Assembly (NCBI GenBank): GCA_963989385.1
Contig: OZ022508.1
Location: 29,844,166-29,908,165, forward strand
From: Ctena decussata
Taxonomy: Eukaryota; Mollusca; Bivalvia; Lucinida; Lucinidae
Length of the DNA: 64,000 nt
Reading direction: 5' to 3'
Shown piece by piece: positions 57,940 to 64,000 of this stretch; positions within the stretch are counted from its first letter, which is position 1, and each line of letters starts with the position of its first letter. The notes beneath the pieces were generated by a model, which made no database searches, was not told the origin of the DNA, and worked only from the letters and a program-made list of their open reading frames with translations. A program made the translations under genes and the position numbers.

Positions 57940-58600
57940 GTTCACTATGCGTAAAATAGCAAGGGCGTAGCTACCTATACACAAATACGCAGGTTCGTAT
58001 TGAAATTTTGTCAAACTGACAAAATTTCAGCACACACCTGCGTATTTTCATGTTAAAATGTTGTTTACTGGGCATAATTTTAATACTTACTGCCACCAGA
58101 CACGAATATTTGAAATATCTAAGCGGCATGAACCCCTATTATTGCCCTTAATGTGTATAAAACATGATTTTGCGTACTGTGTAACTGCCCCTAGCTACGC
58201 CCCTGAATAGAGCCAGAAATGTATATTTTAACGGCCTGTATGAGAACCTGTTCTTCTGTTATCACTAACACACCAAATTTATCTCAATAAAGTTTCGAAA
58301 ACAATTTGAACCACAAACAAGATCACTATTCTAATAATCTTCCAGTCGCAGGCATCGTTACAAGAATTGAAACAACAACAAGGTAGATATAGACCCGGAG
58401 TTATATACATCCCAGTCTTCGGCTGGGTGCAACTTGAGTGCATGGAAACTTGGAAAAAAAACAGAACAAGTAAATAGAAGCTCATGTATACGCCGGCCAG
58501 CACCTCCATCCATTGAGCAAATGTGTACATGGCAATAAAAAATAATAATTTAGACGGATGAAATTTAAGTAAACTTGCATGGATGTATTAGTGGAATGGA
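57940..58600. other. No gene recognised
   Basis: A small hairpin (ACGCAGGTTCGTATTG, AAATTTTGTC and a loose complement) near 57.99-58.05 kb; otherwise unstructured. Confidence 0.45.
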
Positions 58601-58602
58601 TA

Positions 58603-58943
58603 AACACAGGGTATAATCGATTCCGCCAATTTTCGCTTCCTGCAGAGACTGTCCGTCATATTTAGCTTCCGCCGAGACTGTCCGTGAACTCTACTCTTGC
58701 TTCCTGCCGAGACTTCTGTACATGATAAATGACTTCCTGCAGAGACTGTCCGCGTGATTCTGCTTCCTGCCGAGGCTCTCGGCAGGAAGCAGAATCACGC
58801 AAACAGTCTCGGCAGGAAGCCATTTTTCGAGGACAGTAGTCTCTGCAGGAAGCAAAAGTTCACGGACAGTCTCGGCGGAAGCCAAATATGACGGAGAGTC
58901 TCTGCAGGAAGTGAAAATTGGCGGAATCGATTATACCCTGTGT
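58603..58943. repeat. 340-base palindrome with an internal repeated GAGACTGTCCG motif
   Basis: Outer ends CACAGGGTATAATCGATTCC and GGAATCGATTATACCCTGTG. Between them TTCCTGC(A/C)GAGACTGTCCG recurs about every 30 bases on the left half and as its complement on the right half, meeting at CTGCCGAGGCTCTCGGCAG near 58771. No ORF. Confidence 0.82.
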
Positions 58944-59439
58944 AAAAGCGCTGATAGTGTTATTGCGACTCTGATTTTAATTTCAAGGGGAATCGACAAC
59001 ATCTATTAGGGCAACATTTCTCTGTCATTATCATTTTCCCCACCCGAAAATGGCTATAAGAGTACTTGGTATACACATCTACTGGGTTTTCCAGTTCTCA
59101 TCATAACTGATAACCCCTCTCCCCCACCCACCCAACATAAACACACACAGTGGCAGGTACATAATAATATGAAATAGGCGCCATCTAAATTGCAACCAAC
59201 CTACATTATGACTCCAGTAAAAAACTGAAACAAGAACATTTTAGCACAGCTGCATGGATAGTTCCTTTTGTTATGAGATTGATTAATTGCTTGATTGATT
59301 TATTGATTGATTTATTGACTGATTTTACCATTTTCGGTCGACATCTGAACAACACATTCGTATCACGAGATATCAAATAAATGATAATGAAATGAGAATA
59401 AAAAAGTAGGCCTAGGCAAGAGACAGAACAGGGGACAGG

Positions 59440-59950
59440 TGTTTTGAAGAGACAGACAGACAGACAGACAGAGAGAATGGTACCACTGGCAATCGTAAAA
59501 CCCTGCACAGTATCGACAGCCAATGGTGCCATTGGCAACCGTTGGCACCACTGGCAAAATTGCCAATGTCACCACTGACAGTGCTTTGGTAGAGCCAATG
59601 GCGCCAAAGGTACCATTGGTAGAGCCGATGGCGCCTATAGCACCATTGCTTTAGTTTTTCTAATTTTCTTTCATTATTATGGGGAAAAATTCTCCTTTGT
59701 CAACTCCAAAAAAACTCGAGTGTTTATGATGGGTTCAATAAATTGCCGTATTGAATGACGCAAATTTACCACCACGGTAATTTTTCCCACGCCCTTAGTT
59801 GTCTGCAGTATTGGCAGCCAATGGTCGGCAATGCTGGTTTCAATGGTAGAGCCAATAGTGCCAATATTGAAACTCAGAGCGTCATTGGCAAGTCAATAGT
59901 GACATTAGCAAAAACCCGAACGCAACCAGTATTGGTTTTGACATCACACA
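59440..59950. repeat. TTGGC/GCCAA-rich low-complexity stretch
   Basis: About eleven TTGGC or GCCAA motifs, mostly as GCCAATGG and ATTGGCA, in 500 bases, plus an (ACAG)n run near 59455. The motifs are irregularly spaced. No gene seen. Confidence 0.55.
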
Positions 59951-60269
59951 TAAAAGATGCAACATGAATCACGATCATGAGAGATTATTTATATAACTGA
60001 GGGAAAACCGATAGGCCTAGTGGAAGTCAAAAGCTGTTTTGCATCTCTCCGTCAGCCTTTGTCGTTTCTAGACAGTTTCTAGACAGTTGTAAAGCTTTCT
60101 AGCTACATCACGTGTGCACATGCCTGCTGCCGACCTAGAAATATAATGCGTGTCACCAATAAACAGATGCCGAGAAGCCGCAGTTGAAAGGTAGGTAAGG
60201 GTTGTTGTTTTTTTCGAGCTGTACGGCCTTCTAGCCGAATATTCTGACGGCCATCATAGGATTTTTTTT

Positions 60270-61941
60270 AGCTCACCTGAGCCAGAGGCTCCGGGGGAGC
60301 TTATAGTATGGTCAGGCTCCGTCGTCCGTCGTCGTCCGTCGTCCGTCCGTCCGTCCGTCCGTCCACAATTTCAAACGACTTCTCCTCTGAAACCGCTGGG
60401 CCGATTGTAATCAAATTTCATACAGAGCCTCCTGGGACCTTAGGAACAAAAAGTTGTTCAAACGGTCCTGGTCACATGACCAACATGGCCGCCATGCCCA
60501 TATATGGTAAAAACCTAAAAAAATCTTCTTCTCCAGAACCAATAGGCTGATGGCCTTGAAACTTGGTATGTAGCATCGGGCACGTGAGTACTACCAAGAT
60601 TGTTCAAATTATGACCTTGGGTTGACCTTGACCTTTTTTACGGTAAGGTCAAATTTGCTTCCTTGTGCTTTTATATGGCAAAATGCTAGAACATAAGATA
60701 TCTTGGAAACTGTTGAAGATTTTGGGTTAAAAATTGGTATCTACAGTCATCTTAATGAGTACATGAAGATTAATGAGTATAAGAGGTCAAGGTCATTCTT
60801 TGACCTTTGACCTAGAACTCTCATATTTTGACAATTCCAAACAAGCTTTTCAAAAACCCCTGGGCCAATTGTAACCAAATTTCATATAGAGCCTCCAGGA
60901 GTTGAGGGAACAAAAACTTATTCATATGGTCCAGGTCACATGACCAACATGGCCGCCACGCCCATATACGGTAAAAAACCTTTAAAAATCTTCTTCTCAA
61001 GAACCATTTGACCGATGGCCTTGAAACTTGGTATGTAGCTTTGGGTACTCGAGTACTATCAAGAATGTTCAAATTATGACCATGGGTTGACCTTGATCTT
61101 TTTTACGGCAAGGTCAAATATGGGAAAATGCTAGAACATAAAGATTTCATGGAAAGTTTGAAGAGATATGCCTAAGAATTAGTATATACAGTTATCTTAA
61201 TGAGTACATGAAGATTTGTGAGTACAAGAGGTCAAGGTCATTCTTTGACCTTTGACCCAGAACTCTAATATTTTGACAATATCAAACAATCCCCTAAAAA
61301 ACTGGGCTAATTGTAACCAAATTTCATATAGAGTCTCCAGGGATTGAGGGAATGAAAATTTGTTCAAACAGTCCAGGTCACATGACCAACATGGCCGCCA
61401 GGACCATATATGATAAAAACCTTTAAAAATCTTCTTCTCCAGAACCAATTGACCGATGGCCTTATAGCTTGGTATGTAGCATTGGGAACTCCAGTGCTAT
61501 CAAGATTGTTCAAAATAATGACTTTGGGTTGACCTTGATTATTTTACTGCAAGGTCAAGCATGGGAAAATGCTAGAACATAAGATTTCATGGAAAGTTTT
61601 GAAGATTTATGCCTAAAAATTGGTATCTACAGTCATCTTAATGAGTACATGAAGATTCATGAGTACAAGAGGTCAAGGTCATTCTTTGAATTTTGACCCA
61701 GAACTCTGTTATTTTGACAATATCAGACCATCTCCTCAAAAGCCCCTGGGCCAATTTTGAAACCAAATTTCATATAGAGCCTCCAGGGGGGTTTCAAACG
61801 TCGAGGTCACATGACCAACATGTTCTCCATGCCCATATATGGTTAAAACCGTTAAAAAAATTTTTCACCAGAACCAATTGACCAATGGCCCTAGAGTAGC
61901 TTACCCTAGAGTACTGAGGCTGAATGGACCCAGGTGAGCTA
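60270..61941. repeat. Tandem array of 430-460-base units bounded by TAGCTCACCTG inverted ends
   Basis: GTCACATGACCAACATGG marks units at about 60471, 60935, 61377 and 61806 (spacings 464, 442, 429). Each unit carries TTGACCTTTGACC, CATGAAGATT, AATTTCATATAGAGCCTCC and GATGGCCTTGAAACTTGG. The array begins TAGCTCACCTG (60270-60280) and ends CAGGTGAGCTA (61931-61941), a perfect 11-base inverted pair. (GTCC)n sits near the left end. Open frames here are repeat sequence. Confidence 0.82.
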
Positions 61942-62625
61942 CAGGACCAATGGTCCTCTTGTTTGGAATTCAGACGCGTGTTGCCAGGGAAGTGTCGGCG
62001 GAAGTTCAGGAATTTATTTTCCTCCAATAAAAATGCCAGCGTCTCGTTTCTCCATAGAAAGAAAAACGCCAACCGGAAATATTTCGAAGCCTTAGTGGTA
62101 CGGGACAGAATAGAATAGAACAGAAATACGCCTTAATCGTAAAGCAACCAACTCTCGTTGTTCGGCGGCAAACAACTCGTTGGTTGGTTGCTATTATTTG
62201 TCGTAGACATAATATGAAATTAAGGCACTGCCTTTGTGCGAACAAGCGCTTTACGGTCCTTGAAGATCTTTGATTGGGGTGAAGTGCTACCCTAGGGACC
62301 ACCTTGTCATTGTTGTTTGGGTCAAATTGGCCCGAGTGGCACTCACCTGGATTAGCAAACTGTATCATGCTATAATGGTAATGGTGACATCCTTGAGAGA
62401 TCGGTGCAGCTCGTGTGACATCCATGCTGCACTAAAATAAGGCAACTATAGCTGTGTGTGCAAGTTTCTGCCATTTTTACAAAGGAGAGTCAACTTATGT
62501 GTCTTCTTGCATGTTTACCTTGGCACTCAAGTTGGCAGTGTGACCATTTTTATGTGTGTGGGTGGGTGGCTGGGTGTCCACTCTGAAGGGAGGAAATTTG
62601 CTCTGTAGGGAGCAAATTCTTTCCT

Positions 62626-62852
62626 TTGGGTGTTGGGGGTGGTCGGGTGGTGCGATGGTGCTGTGTGTAACTTCCAGTGCCGGGGCGTCTTACTGATTTG
62701 GAACATTGTTGGACAATGGCCTACTGTGCTTGCAGTAGGTGCGGGTGGGGCTTGTTTGGACATTTTTTTCTTCTCTTTCTCCCTCTCTGGGATACGGCCC
62801 AATATAGACTGAAATACTGTCTCAAAGGGCCGTTAAACTCAAAACAATCAAA
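62626..62852 (+). repeat. Dispersed repeat, copy 4
   Basis: GTGGTCGGGTGGTGCGATGG, CCAGTGCCGGGGCGTC, ACTGTGCTTGCAGTAGGTG, then ACTGTCTCAAAGGGCCGTTA. It joins directly onto a GAATTTGCTC-type fold-back at 62.45-62.62 kb. Confidence 0.65.
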
Positions 62853-63064
62853 TCCTTTGGGTGTTGGCCCCAGTTTTGAAGTCACAGAGTCTGGGTTTGC
62901 CAACCTGCTTTCCCTGAGGATGTTCTCATTAACCTTCTCGTTATCATTCAGATACTTTTACAGTTAAGGTGTGAAAAAACACCAGCTTTTCAATGGAGTG
63001 TAGTAGTACGGCCAGCTAATTATGTGTAAATATGTATATAGGTATATAGAGTATATAACTGACC

Positions 63065-63370
63065 AGTCTAACTAGTCCGGACTTTCTAGCCTAGTGTGCT
63101 TGCTTTATAATCTTGGGGTGGAGAGGTCGATCCCCGTTGGGGTCGCTCACCGAAATTTTCTGTACATATTTTTCTCCTACTACAGTGGTGCTGTGACCAG
63201 GATGATTATCATTGGAGCCCAAGGGCGAAGCAATGGCTGCAGAGTAGAAAAGAACTAGTCCAACTGGTCCGGACCTTTTAACCTAGTGGTTGTGTGCTCG
63301 CTTTATAATCTTGAGGTTGGGGCGCTCAATGAAATTTTCTTTACAGAATTTTCTCCTCCTACTACAGGAG
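63065..63370 (+). repeat. Two tandem tRNA-like SINE fragments
   Basis: The block with TAGTCC, CTAGTG, TGCTTTATAATCTTG, GGTCG and TTTTCTCCTACTACAG at 63075-63185 recurs at 63257-63367 as GGTCC, CTAGTGG, CGCTTTATAATCTTGAGG and TTTTCTCCTCCTACTACAG. The period is about 182 bases. It is tRNA-like in the CTAGTGG to CTTTATAATCTTG part. Confidence 0.5.
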
Positions 63371-63639
63371 CAACTAACTGTGGTGCACCTTCATATTTTT
63401 CGCCACTTTTACATAAGTAGGCAGCCTTTATGATTTCTGTTTTGCTTCCTCGGGAGGCATAGCCCTTCCAGATTGGTCTTCTATAGGGGAAAGCATTTGC
63501 TTCAACGAATGATGGCAAATTCTTTTATAAGGGAGCTGGTCTTGCGTTGAAGGGGGCACAGAGATGGGAAGGCTGAATTGCTTCCTCTGGAGATGTTTCA
63601 CTTTAACATGATATATAGTAAGTAAGCCATACACTGTCA

Positions 63640-64000
63640 TGGTCAGAAAATACATCACTTGCATGTACCGAATGTTTTTATGTGTTGTATGTTTTGTACT
63701 GTACTTTGGGTCAGCCCTGTAACTGGATTTAAGAACAGTTAACTGATTTGATTTGATTCGAAGACGTTGCTAAGCCACCAGTACCCATGAGCAACATGAG
63801 CCTCATTGTGCAGGAAAGGGCGTCAGCAACGGGGTCAGGCACTGGAGTAATGCATAGTAGGAAAGAAAGAATAAAGAAAAAAGTTTAAGAAAAAAAAATG
63901 AAATGAAAAACGAAAAAAAAAAATAAAATAAAATAAAATACACCTTATAGGGTTTATTCGACTGGTTTTGCAATCCTTAAGACGGGTTGAACGTCATGCC
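63640..64000. other. No gene recognised
   Basis: Ends in A-rich (AAAAT)n sequence near 63.89-63.94 kb. Confidence 0.5.

Noticed and set aside
60308..60550. Open frames in the 60-62 kb array
   Set aside because: They are repeated with stops in each tandem unit and on both strands.
62006..62425. A 139-codon open frame on the minus strand
   Set aside because: No signal, domain or splice evidence; composition looks non-coding and it adjoins repeat ends.

Overview
This is a nuclear DNA window from an animal, most likely a bivalve mollusc. The case rests on spliced exons with GT/AG borders, no dense ORF packing, AT-rich non-coding DNA, a degraded LINE, tRNA-derived SINEs, and a very high load of short fold-back (palindromic) elements. 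The GAGCCGCGAC palindrome resembles elements I associate with bivalve genomes; that link is from memory, not a search. I see no bacterial genes, CRISPR array or virus.

The coding content I can support best is two tandem, same-strand (+), multi-exon genes of the S1 (chymotrypsin/trypsin-like) serine peptidase family. Gene 1 (exons at about 23.9, 27.5, 30.2, 32.3 and 34.7 kb) keeps the full triad: His in TAAHC, Asp in DIALL, Ser in GDSGSP. Gene 2 (exons at about 47.1, 48.6, 51.3, 53.0 and 55.3 kb) has the same exon borders and phases and the same cysteines. Its catalytic His is Ala (TAAAC), its catalytic Ser is Glu, and the preceding oxyanion-hole Gly is Arg (RDEGSP). It is therefore a predicted non-catalytic serine protease homologue beside an apparently active paralogue. 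The short 5' exon carrying the start of each signal peptide is not certain.

Region by region: 0-7 kb is repeats (a large inverted repeat, a GGGCCC-ended palindrome, a tRNA-derived SINE, a 72-bp triplication and three GAGCCGCGAC palindromes). 7.1-11.3 kb is a broken LINE on the minus strand (ORF1 with coiled coil and RNA-binding domain; ORF2 with endonuclease and reverse transcriptase). 12-16.6 kb holds a CCGTATTTATAAA palindrome, a 150-bp tandem repeat and, on the minus strand, a possible secreted cysteine-rich gene. 17.2-17.8 kb is a frameshifted reverse-transcriptase-type remnant. 18-23 kb is repeats. 23.7-35 kb is gene 1, with introns packed with fold-back elements. 35-47 kb is intergenic and repeat-rich, including a nested element insertion at 38.0 kb. 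47-55.5 kb is gene 2. 55.5-64 kb is repeats: a TTAA-flanked element, a 340-bp palindrome with an internal repeated motif, a TTGGC-rich stretch and a 430-460-bp tandem array with short terminal inverted repeats.

No promoter was assigned. Coordinates of repeats are by eye and good to a few bases at best.
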